Assembly (NCBI GenBank): GCA_003243445.1
Contig: QFQQ01000020.1
Location: forward strand, 1 to 64,000
DNA length: 64,000 nt
Source of the DNA: Citrobacter freundii
GTDB taxonomy: Bacteria > Bacteroidota > Bacteroidia > Chitinophagales > Chitinophagaceae
Reading direction: 5' to 3'
A model generated the notes under the pieces. That model saw only the letters and a list, made by a program, of their open reading frames with translations, did not search any database and was not told the DNA's origin. This document shows, piece by piece, positions 50,978 through 58,514 of this stretch. Numbering within the stretch: position 1 is the first letter of the stretch; each line of letters opens with the position of its first letter. The position numbers and the translations under genes were made by a program.

Positions 50978-51973
50978 ATGAAATTCATCAAATGGCTCGG
51001 ACTCATCCTGTTAGTCCTGATCGTCCTGTACTTTCTCGGGCCGAGGCCGAAGCCACCGGTATATGATGTGAAGCTGCCGGAGGTGCCGGCTGCGGGCGGA
51101 CTGGACAAATTTGTGGCGGCTGAAGAAGCGCAGCATAAGCTGAAACCGGATAATGAAGCGCGGATCATTTGGGCAAATGACTCGCTGAAACAGGTGACCG
51201 AGTATGCAGTCGTATACCTGCATGGATTTTCGGCCAGCCAGGAAGAAGGGGACCCGGTGCACGAGTTTTTTGCAAAACAATTCAACTGCAACCTTTACCT
51301 GTCGAGACTGGATGGCCATGGCATTGATACAACCGAACCACTGATGACCATGACGGCCGATGGTTTGTGGAACTCCGCAAAAGAAGCTTACGCCATCGGC
51401 AAACAGTTAGGCAAAAAAGTGATCATCATCGGCACATCGACTGGCGGAACACTTGCACTGAAGCTGGCTGCGGAATATCCTGAGATCGCCGGGCTCATCC
51501 TTCTCTCACCCAATATCGAGATCAATGATAATCTCGCCTGGATCGCCAACAACCACTGGGGCCTGCAGATCGCAAGAATGGTGAAAGGAAAATACAATGA
51601 CTATCACGATACCATAACGCTTGATAATAAATACTGGTTCAACAAATACAGAATGGAAGCGGTAACAGAGCTTCAGGAGTTACTGGAAACAACCATGAAA
51701 GCCTCACTGTTTGAAAAGATCAGACAACCAACATTGCTTCTCTATTATTATAAAGATGAAGAACACCAGGACCCCCAGGTAAGAGTGTCCGCAATGAAAA
51801 GAATGTTCCGCCAGCTCTCCACACCTGACAGTTTGAAAAGAGAAGTGGCGATTCCCAATGCGGATGCGCATGTGATCGGGTCTTATATCAAATCAAAAGA
51901 TGTACAAAGCGTGGAAAGGGAATGTGCTCAGTTTGGAGAACAGATCATGCATTTGAATAGCCCAATGCCGTAA
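50978..51973 (+). CDS. Alpha/beta hydrolase, membrane-anchored
   Basis: 331 aa. N-terminal TM helix (about 7-22) then a proline-rich linker and hydrolase fold: 'AVVYLHGFSASQEEGDPV' (oxyanion H-G), nucleophile G-T-S-T-G-G (Ser about 152), 'LLYYYKDEEHQDP' (acid), and 'IPNADAHVIGSYI' (His). It resembles monoacylglycerol lipase or esterase-like proteins of Bacteroidota. Likely inner-membrane-bound facing the periplasm. Substrate unknown. It stands alone and is followed by the F5b/M1 repeat block. Confidence 0.85.
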   Translation: MKFIKWLGLILLVLIVLYFLGPRPKPPVYDVKLPEVPAAGGLDKFVAAEEAQHKLKPDNEARIIWANDSLKQVTEYAVVYLHGFSASQEEGDPVHEFFAKQFNCNLYLSRLDGHGIDTTEPLMTMTADGLWNSAKEAYAIGKQLGKKVIIIGTSTGGTLALKLAAEYPEIAGLILLSPNIEINDNLAWIANNHWGLQIARMVKGKYNDYHDTITLDNKYWFNKYRMEAVTELQELLETTMKASLFEKIRQPTLLLYYYKDEEHQDPQVRVSAMKRMFRQLSTPDSLKREVAIPNADAHVIGSYIKSKDVQSVERECAQFGEQIMHLNSPMP

Positions 51974-52148
51974 TGGCAGTATTCTTCCGATTAACGTTCC
52001 GGAAAGCAAAATGCCTGGCCCATTACAGGCATTTACGGGATTTCATGTAGCTACATCAAAGGAACATCTAACCTACTACAAGAACACATTAAATACAGGT
52101 CAAAACGTGCTGCCCTGGTGTTCGTTACGGGTATGTAAAAACGTCATA

Positions 52149-52667
52149 CGGGGATTTATTGGATTATTGGGATTAGGGGGATTCTCTGTCGGACTATTGA
52201 AGAGTGAAGAGATTAAAAAACGACCAGATCCCATGAATCCTGGCTGCTCTTATTTGAAGTCGGGATTATTTGGATTAGGATGCAATGTGGTTTAGTTAAC
52301 GCGCAAAAAATTTGTCATCCCGGCCGGGCGACCTAGCGTTTGATGCAGATTTAAAGCTGCCAGAGCCGGGAGCCCCTCAATTGCGGAGATCCCGGCTCTG
52401 GCTTACATTTAGTTCGATGGTGATCTAAATTTGCCCGGCCGGGATGACAAACCTTCGAAGCCTTAACTGAACGACATTGGATTAGGATGGTTCGCTGCCC
52501 GGCTATTGAAGAGTAAATACATTATAAAACGAGCAGATCCCATGAATCCTAACTTCTCTTATTTGAAATTAGGATTCATGGGATCTGCTGATTTATCGAA
52601 CGGTATCTTCTCCAAATTATCAGGCAGAGAATCCTCCTAATCCCAATAATCCAATTAATCCCCGTCC
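52149..52667. repeat. F5 inverted array with internal duplications, split by M1
   Basis: Outer arms 52149-52194 (GGGGATTTATTGGATTATTG) and 52627-52667 (CAATAATCCAATTAATCCCC) pair. Inside, a ~92-bp segment (52191-52282) is duplicated with changes at 52501-52593; the second copy contains the perfect hairpin GCAGATCCCATGAATCCTAA / TTAGGATTCATGGGATCTGC. M1 is inserted between the copies. The block ends against the bestrophin stop (52668). It fills most of the 694-bp gap. Confidence 0.88.
52283..52478. mobile_element. MITE-like element M1 (196 bp) with 11-bp direct repeats
   Basis: Left end CAATGTGGTTTAGTTAAC, right end (reverse complement) AATGTCGTTCAGTTAAGG: terminal inverted repeats that match M2 at 26573-26691. 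Flanked by GGATTAGGATG on both sides (52272-52282 and 52479-52489). Inside: palindromes TTTGTCATCCCGGCCGGGC (52311-52329) / its complement near 52432-52451, and GCCAGAGCCGGGA (52359-52371) / TCCCGGCTCTGGC (52390-52402). No transposase; non-autonomous. Confidence 0.88.
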
Positions 52668-53576
52668 CTAGAGGACGTAAAACTTATTATTCTCCTTCAC
52701 TTCCAAAATCTCCTGATCTCTCAGCATCTGTGTAAGGTTCCGTTCGATGTTTCTGGCAATGGTCGTCACAGGAGTATCTGTTGGTTTATTTTCAAACGGA
52801 TCCTGCAGGTGGATCGCCATCTTCTCAATCAAGAGGAATGATGCCGCGATCGCTACTACAACCGGTACTTCAAAAATCCCGAAATACTGTATGACCGCAA
52901 ATGGAAGAAATGCGATGAACAGCAACATGGAGAAATGAATGTACATGCTATAGGTTACAGGGAATACCGTATTCTTGATACGTTCGCACTTACCCATTGC
53001 ATCACAAAGGCGGCTCAGCGTTCTGTCAAGCTCGATCTGCTGATAACGATTGATCCATCCATTGTCCAGCGCAACTTTCAGATCACGCGCATGAAGCTCC
53101 AGCAACGCGCCGGGCACATGATCATAATGGCGGATAAAATCCATTTCCTGGCGGGTAAGATATTTTTCCAGGCCACGCGTCGCATTTTGCCCGCGAAGCA
53201 TCTGACCAAGGCTGTAATTCCATGCGATCTGGCGGCGGATCAGCCTGTCGCGGAACTGCTGCACTTCGTCCCCTTCATACACCACTTCGGTAAAGCAAAG
53301 TGTCTGCCTTGCCAGCGTTCTCGAATCATTCACGATCGCGCCCCAGATATGTCTCGCTTCCCACCAGCGGTCATACGCCTGGTTACTTCTGAAGCCGAGC
53401 AATAAGGAGATCACAGTACCCATTATTGTTGGTACAGCAATAGGAATTGATATACGTGTAACATGAAAGTTCTCATACACGATTGTAATGATCACTGAAT
53501 ACAAAAAGATCAGTAACAATTCCACTTTTATCTTCCCCATGATATAGGAAAATGGAATATTCTTTTTTAAAAGCAT
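52668..53576 (-). CDS. Bestrophin-family membrane channel
   Basis: 302 aa. Two N-terminal TM helices (about 17-36, 44-60) then the bestrophin (RFP-TM) body: 'GFRSNQAYDRWWEARHIWGAIVNDSRTLARQ' is diagnostic, as are 'IAFLPFAVIQYFGIFEVPVVVAIAASFLLIEKMAIHLQDPFENKPTDTPVTTIARNIE'. Bacterial bestrophins form pentameric ion channels (sodium-selective in Klebsiella). Inner membrane. It is 19 bp after the UspA-type gene on the same strand and probably co-transcribed. A recurring bestrophin-UspA pairing would suggest ionic stress, which is inference. Confidence 0.92.
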   Translation of the reverse strand: MLLKKNIPFSYIMGKIKVELLLIFLYSVIITIVYENFHVTRISIPIAVPTIMGTVISLLLGFRSNQAYDRWWEARHIWGAIVNDSRTLARQTLCFTEVVYEGDEVQQFRDRLIRRQIAWNYSLGQMLRGQNATRGLEKYLTRQEMDFIRHYDHVPGALLELHARDLKVALDNGWINRYQQIELDRTLSRLCDAMGKCERIKNTVFPVTYSMYIHFSMLLFIAFLPFAVIQYFGIFEVPVVVAIAASFLLIEKMAIHLQDPFENKPTDTPVTTIARNIERNLTQMLRDQEILEVKENNKFYVL

Positions 53577-53595
53577 AGCCTTACGGGTTGTAAAA

Positions 53596-54084
53596 TTAAT
53601 TGATCAACACTGCAACAGCCTCTGCAAGCGGAGCCGCACTGTACACAACAGTTCTTTTCCTTGCGAGCTCAGTGATTACAGGAATACCACTTTTTTTGAA
53701 AAGCTTTACAGGGTTAACACTCTGCGATGTAACGGGATTGAATACATAATGATCAGGGCAAACGATCATGTCAATATCATTTGCATCAATGAAATTTCTG
53801 AAAACAGCCACTGTTGTTCCGTAAAGATGACGGATATTGATATTCTGTATCACACGCGCATTAGCTGTTTTGATGCGTTTGCAGGCATTACGGAACTCAT
53901 CAGTAAGCAAATGCGCATAAGGAACGCGCGTACCATTGCCCAGTTTGTCCGGCGCACTGCTGGTCATATCAAAAGCATGAAAGAGGATAATATTTGCAGG
54001 TTGATCATCCAAAGCTGCAACAGTTCTTTCGACTAACTGAAGTGAATTGATGCTGAAATCAGTTGGGATCAGTACATTTCTCAT
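53596..54084 (-). CDS. UspA-type universal stress protein
   Basis: 162 aa, one Usp domain: 'RNVLIPTDFSINSLQLVERTVAAL' start, 'NIILFHAFDM', 'VIQNINIRHLYGTTVAVFRNFIDANDIDMIVCPDHYVFNPVTSQSVNPVKLFKKSGIPVI'. The C-terminal nucleotide loop G-2x-G-9x-G is not clearly present (the equivalent reads 'PDHYVFNPVTSQ'), so it may be a non-ATP-binding type. Cytosolic. Upstream of bestrophin on the same strand. Confidence 0.82.
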   Translation of the reverse strand: MRNVLIPTDFSINSLQLVERTVAALDDQPANIILFHAFDMTSSAPDKLGNGTRVPYAHLLTDEFRNACKRIKTANARVIQNINIRHLYGTTVAVFRNFIDANDIDMIVCPDHYVFNPVTSQSVNPVKLFKKSGIPVITELARKRTVVYSAAPLAEAVAVLIN

Positions 54085-54269
54085 TGTTGTTGTTTTTTAG
54101 AATGATAAATTTCAGACTACAAAACAACGACACACCCATTACAGCGGCTTAACAAAGGAATTAGGATGTATTAAAATGAATATAAGAATCCTATTAAAGC
54201 GATGGGCTAACAGCTTGATTTAAATAACATACTTCTTAAACCATTCTAATATCGGTCGTAGCTGTATGA

Positions 54270-55658
54270 TCAGACCGAAACTTTTATTGACAGGGGGAGC
54301 AGAACAGTCACGCGCGTTCCCTGGCCTTCCTGAGAATCAACTTTGATATTTCCATCATGCTGACGGATAATATTCAGCGACAAAGGCAGACCAACACCAT
54401 ATCCCTTGAATGAACTGGTATTGGACGCTCTGAAAAATGGCACGAATACATGTTGTATATCTTCCTGGGGAATACCGATACCAATGTCTGTTATCGTTAA
54501 TACCGCTTCATTGCCAGGGCAGGTAAGTTTTACTTCAACAGGTTTGTTATTGGAATATTTACAGGAGTTAAGGATAATATTACTGATCGCAAGCTTTAAT
54601 AGCTGGAGATTTCCGTTCACCATTAACCGGTTTTCATCCATCGGCAGATCCTGCAACTGAAGCTGGATCTTGTTTTCCGGGTCGATTCTGTCAATTGTTT
54701 GTTTTATGTCGAACAACAATTCATCAAGCCTTACATCCACATATCCAGCTTTATTTTTATTGAACCCGGACTGGGCAAGGCTTAATAATGCTGTAGTAAG
54801 CGCTTCGAGTTTTTCTGCTTCTTTCAATATAACTTCCAGCGACTGCTTATACTCTTCCGGACTTCGTTCTTTTGACAAGGTGATCTCTGCTTCGCCTATG
54901 ACGGCTGTAAGCGGTGTTTTCAATTCATGTGAAGCATTGCTTACAAAATTGTTCTGTATATCGAAGGATGTTTGTAGCCTGTCCAGCATCCTGTTGAACG
55001 TCTTGGTCAACTCTGCGATCTCGTCTTTTCCCCGGCCTTTCTTTTCTTCCAGCCGCAGGGAAAGATTTTCAACACCGATGCTCCTTACCCGTTTAATAAT
55101 ATCACGGAATGGTTTGAATGCTTTGCGTGAAAAGAAAAAGCTGATCGTAAATACCAGGATCAATTTACCTACTAAAGCAATCAGCAGGATCTGTTTAAGA
55201 TTTTTCAATGCCTGCAAACCATAGAGGTTCACAGCTGATTTTATTACAAGATATTCTTCATTGCCTACTTTGTAAGGCCGGCCGGCATAATACACATCAT
55301 TGTGTTTATAGTAAACTGTCGTATCGGTGTCGAGCACCTGCCGGTAAAAACTCAGGGGTAAGCTGATATCGTTGGGGATGCGAAAGCTATCTTTTGCCCG
55401 GTCGGCTACAACAAGATATTCCCGCTCACTGGGCAATACCTCCAGGTATTGTTGCCTTAACTCAGTATATGCAGCAGATGAAGTCGTGTCCTTTTCGAAA
55501 TGGATCTTTGCAGCAACAATGACCCGGAGCTCAAGCCGTTTTTTAAAATCGTTCGAAGTATCGCGCGTAGCAACATAATAGATGATGGCATTCAACACCA
55601 GTATCACTGCGGTTGCAAGCAGGCTGAACAGAAGGGCGGTCTTTGTCTGGATTTTCAT
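54270..55658 (-). CDS. OmpR-type sensor histidine kinase
   Basis: 462 aa. TM1 (about 8-28), periplasmic sensor (about 30-150), TM2 (about 157-177), HAMP (about 178-232), HisKA with 'NASHELKTPLTAVIGEAE' (His244), HATPase with 'G-I-G-I-P', 'GYGVGLPLSLNIIRQHDG'. It senses an unknown envelope or extracellular signal and phosphorylates the receiver protein encoded by the gene just upstream; the two overlap by 4 bp (ATGA). Confidence 0.93.
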   Translation of the reverse strand: MKIQTKTALLFSLLATAVILVLNAIIYYVATRDTSNDFKKRLELRVIVAAKIHFEKDTTSSAAYTELRQQYLEVLPSEREYLVVADRAKDSFRIPNDISLPLSFYRQVLDTDTTVYYKHNDVYYAGRPYKVGNEEYLVIKSAVNLYGLQALKNLKQILLIALVGKLILVFTISFFFSRKAFKPFRDIIKRVRSIGVENLSLRLEEKKGRGKDEIAELTKTFNRMLDRLQTSFDIQNNFVSNASHELKTPLTAVIGEAEITLSKERSPEEYKQSLEVILKEAEKLEALTTALLSLAQSGFNKNKAGYVDVRLDELLFDIKQTIDRIDPENKIQLQLQDLPMDENRLMVNGNLQLLKLAISNIILNSCKYSNNKPVEVKLTCPGNEAVLTITDIGIGIPQEDIQHVFVPFFRASNTSSFKGYGVGLPLSLNIIRQHDGNIKVDSQEGQGTRVTVLLPLSIKVSV

Positions 55659-56335
55659 GCAGCAGGCTCTTTCATCACGTATCCCATACCGATAACGGTT
55701 TGTATCAGTTTTACGGGACCGGGTTTATCGATTTTTTTCCGCAGGTAATTTACATACACGTCAACCACATTGGTCCCCATATTGAAATCAATACCCCATA
55801 CATTTTCCAGCATGTCAAGGCGGGATACAACACGGCCTTTATTGCGAAGCAGATATTCCAGCAGTCGGTATTCGGTTGAAGTCAACGTGATATCCTGTCC
55901 GCCGCGCTGAACGGTTTTTGCGCTGAGGTTCATCTCCAGGTCGGCGAGTCTTAGGATCTCAACCGGGTCTGAAGGCGCCCCTCGTCTTGATAAAGAACGG
56001 ATGCGTGCGGAAAGCTCGCGGAATTTGAATGGCTTGGTGATATAATCATCCGCGCCGGCGTCAAGACCGGTCACTACATTCTCGGTAGTACCAAGAGCAG
56101 TCAGCATCAGCACGGGTGTATGATTTTTTTGCTGCCGCAATTGCTTGCAAAGTTCAATGCCGTTAAGGCCAGGCAGCATCACATCAAGAATGATGATATT
56201 AAAAGGATGTTCAGTGGCCATCTGCAGGCCGATCTTTCCATCCGGTGCAATCGTAACCGAATAGCCTTCTTCTGTAAGACCTTTGTTCAGCATTGTCGCT
56301 ACCGCCGGTTCATCTTCTACAAGCAAAATATTCAT
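55655..56335 (-). CDS. OmpR/PhoB-type response regulator
   Basis: 226 aa from ATG 56335 (MNILLVEDE); an upstream frame of 31 residues is not typical and is left out. Receiver at 1-115 (acceptor D51 in 'IIILDVMLPG'), winged-helix trans_reg_C at about 130-225 ('LEMNLSAKTVQRGGQDITLTSTEYRLLEYLLRNKGRVVSRLDMLENVWG', 'VNYLRKKIDKPG'). Cognate regulator of the overlapping kinase gene. Function in the regulon is unknown. Confidence 0.94.
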   Translation of the reverse strand: MNILLVEDEPAVATMLNKGLTEEGYSVTIAPDGKIGLQMATEHPFNIIILDVMLPGLNGIELCKQLRQQKNHTPVLMLTALGTTENVVTGLDAGADDYITKPFKFRELSARIRSLSRRGAPSDPVEILRLADLEMNLSAKTVQRGGQDITLTSTEYRLLEYLLRNKGRVVSRLDMLENVWGIDFNMGTNVVDVYVNYLRKKIDKPGPVKLIQTVIGMGYVMKEPAA

Positions 56336-56881
56336 GCGTTGCGGGTTTTGGGTAAAAATATAACTGAATAACGGGCTGATAAGCGGATGGTTAAAGGCAA
56401 GGGCCAGGTTCGCCTGTAAAATCCACATTTTCTATCGGAAACCGTCTGTATTTATTTGATTATCAGTTAAAAATACGACATTAAAGGAAGATTAGAGAGT
56501 AATTAAATCTTATTAAGATAGCTTGATCCGGGTCTGTTCCCTACTAATGCAGTCAGATCTGTGGTATTACTTATGGAAAAGGAAAATAGAAACAGATCTT
56601 TCAATAGTTCTCCCTTCCCGTCTTCCCGCCTTGCCGGTAAAAATTAAACCGGGGCGGGAAGACGGGAAGGGAGAACTATGATTGGAGTTACTAATGAAAT
56701 TTTAAGGACAATATAATTGCGTTGACTGAGTTATATAAACGAAATGTTAATAGCCCACAAATAATCCATATCCAGTGAATTAATCCTTCAACGGTTCGGT
56801 CAGTTTCTGATTAATGGCTAATTTTATTTACAGCTTTCATCCGACTACCATCCAGGATCCGTTCACTAAAATTATTGTCGC
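56336..56881. other. 546-bp gap between divergent genes
   Basis: Contains hairpin E3 (56604-56679) and AT-rich DNA on both sides. No supportable ORF or recognised regulatory motif; the frame that extends the response regulator upstream is not believed. Confidence 0.5.
56604..56679. repeat. Hairpin element E3 (27-bp perfect arms)
   Basis: The arms 56604-56630 and 56653-56679 (ATAGTTCTCCCTTCCCGTC... and its complement) pair perfectly for 27 bp, around a core TTGCCGGTAAAAATTAAACC. The core and loop match E1 and E2. Confidence 0.88.
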
Positions 56882-58285
56882 ATGTCTTCTTCTTCAAGAT
56901 GGTCACGCCGTAATATTCTTAAAGCATTTGGGATCACAGTTGGTGGCACGTTCTTTCCGTTTTCTTTATGGGGCCGGAATGAAACGGGAGAAAGATTGAT
57001 CCTGCCGGATAATCCTTCACATCGCCCATTGGCAAAACCCGTTACCGCCATCACGCTTGGTGCAGGCGCGCGTGGAAATGTGTATGGTGATTACGCAGTA
57101 GAATATCCTGATCAGCTGGATATCGTCGGCGTGGCAGAACCAATTCCGCTTCGCAACGAGCGGTATGCAAAAAAGCACGCCATTACAGACGCCCATCGTT
57201 TTAAAACATGGGAAGACGTATTCAAGGTTCCCAAATTTGCAGACGCCGTTATTATATCCACGCCCGATCAGCTTCATTACGGCCCTTGTATGGCAGCATT
57301 GAAAATGGGTTATAACGTGTTGCTGGAAAAGCCAATTTCTCCTTCTGAAAAAGAATGCCGTGATATTCTTGAGCTGACAAAAAAGACAGGAAAAGTCGTG
57401 GCCGTTTGCCACGTACTTCGCTATGCGCCTTATTTTATCAAACTGAGAGAGCTGATGCAAAGTGGCGAGATCGGCGAGATCATCAGCGTGCAGCATATGG
57501 AACCGATCGAACATACTCACATGGCGCATTCGTATGTGAGAGGTAACTGGCACAATAGCAAAACAACCACACCGATCTTACTGGCCAAATCCTGTCATGA
57601 TCTTGATATCATCAAATGGATGGTGGGAAAGGAATCGGAAAGCATCCAGGCCTTCGGCGATCTGAAATGGTTCAAAAAAGAAAATGCTCCGGCTGGAAGC
57701 ACTGAACGTTGTACAGACGGATGTGCCATAGAAAAGACCTGCCCCTATTCCGCACTGAAACAATACTATCGTAAACGCCAGCGCACTTATGTGTTCGATC
57801 TTCCTGAGGATAAAGAGAAACAGGGTGACGCGATCCTCAATTATCTGAAGACAACCAATTACGGCCGTTGCGTATACCGGATGGATAACGATCAATGCGA
57901 TCATTATACTACCAACATTCTTTTCAAAAATAACATCACGGCCAGCTTCAACATGGAAGCCTTCACTCCCTGGGGCGGTCGCCGTACCCGGGTGATGGGA
58001 AGCATGGGCTTCATTGAAGGCGATATGAGCAAATTCACGATCTATGATTTCCGTACCGACCAGTCAAAAACCATCGAAAGCAAAGTGCTGGATGTAGAAA
58101 ACTACAAAAACGAAGGGCATGGTGGCGGCGACTGGAGACTTGTCGCAGACTGGGTACAGGCCGTATCACAAAATAACCCCGGCCTGCTGACCTCCACCAT
58201 TGATGCGTCCATTGAAAGTCATATTATGTGCTTCATGGCTGAAGAAAGCAGGGCGAATAAAAAGGTAATGGATATTAAGATGTAG
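56882..58285 (+). CDS. Tat-exported Gfo/Idh/MocA-family oxidoreductase
   Basis: 467 aa. N-terminus 'SRRNILKAFGITVGGTFF' (about 8-25) is a twin-arginine signal, so export in folded state with its cofactor is likely. Rossmann NAD(P) domain (about 55-170; 'ITLGAGARGNVYG' in place of the strict G-x-G-x-x-G, 'VGVAEPIPLRNERYAKKH', 'LLEKPISPSEKEC' for the E-K-P motif), then the alpha/beta substrate domain. A cysteine group C-x3-C-x5-C (about 277-287, 'CTDGCAIEKTC') with a further Cys after it is unusual. Related to GH109-like and sugar/cyclitol dehydrogenases. Substrate unknown. ATG 56882 chosen for the Tat signal; stop followed by F3. Confidence 0.85.
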   Translation: MSSSSRWSRRNILKAFGITVGGTFFPFSLWGRNETGERLILPDNPSHRPLAKPVTAITLGAGARGNVYGDYAVEYPDQLDIVGVAEPIPLRNERYAKKHAITDAHRFKTWEDVFKVPKFADAVIISTPDQLHYGPCMAALKMGYNVLLEKPISPSEKECRDILELTKKTGKVVAVCHVLRYAPYFIKLRELMQSGEIGEIISVQHMEPIEHTHMAHSYVRGNWHNSKTTTPILLAKSCHDLDIIKWMVGKESESIQAFGDLKWFKKENAPAGSTERCTDGCAIEKTCPYSALKQYYRKRQRTYVFDLPEDKEKQGDAILNYLKTTNYGRCVYRMDNDQCDHYTTNILFKNNITASFNMEAFTPWGGRRTRVMGSMGFIEGDMSKFTIYDFRTDQSKTIESKVLDVENYKNEGHGGGDWRLVADWVQAVSQNNPGLLTSTIDASIESHIMCFMAEESRANKKVMDIKM

Positions 58286-58292
58286 AGAAAAC

Positions 58293-58513
58293 GATGATCG
58301 GTGTTGGATATTCGATGGTCGATGGTCGAGTATCAGTTCAGGTATCGAGAATATTTTGTGTAACTTGCGCCAAAAAAATCCATCGTCCATCGTCCATCGT
58401 CCATCGTCCATCGTCCATCGTCCATCGTCCATCGTCCATCGTCCATCGTCCATCGTCCATCGACCATCGACCATCGACCATCGACCATCGACCATCGACC
58501 ATCGACCATCGAC
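58293..58513. repeat. F3 array: 12 TCCATCG then 7 ACCATCG
   Basis: Right arm 58379-58511 is a regular 7-bp array: twelve TCCATCG units then seven ACCATCG units with no mixing. Left arm 58293-58330 (GGATATTCGATGGTCGATGG) is complementary and short. The array ends 2-3 bp before the TAG of the facing BamA-like gene. The region is between convergent genes. Confidence 0.95.
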
Positions 58514-58514
58514 T

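Noticed and set aside
52011..52295. 94-aa open frame after the hydrolase gene
   Set aside because: It runs into F5 and the M1 insertion and has no family features.
58379..58511. Possible CRISPR array
   Set aside because: The repeat is only 7 bp with no spacers; there are no cas genes.
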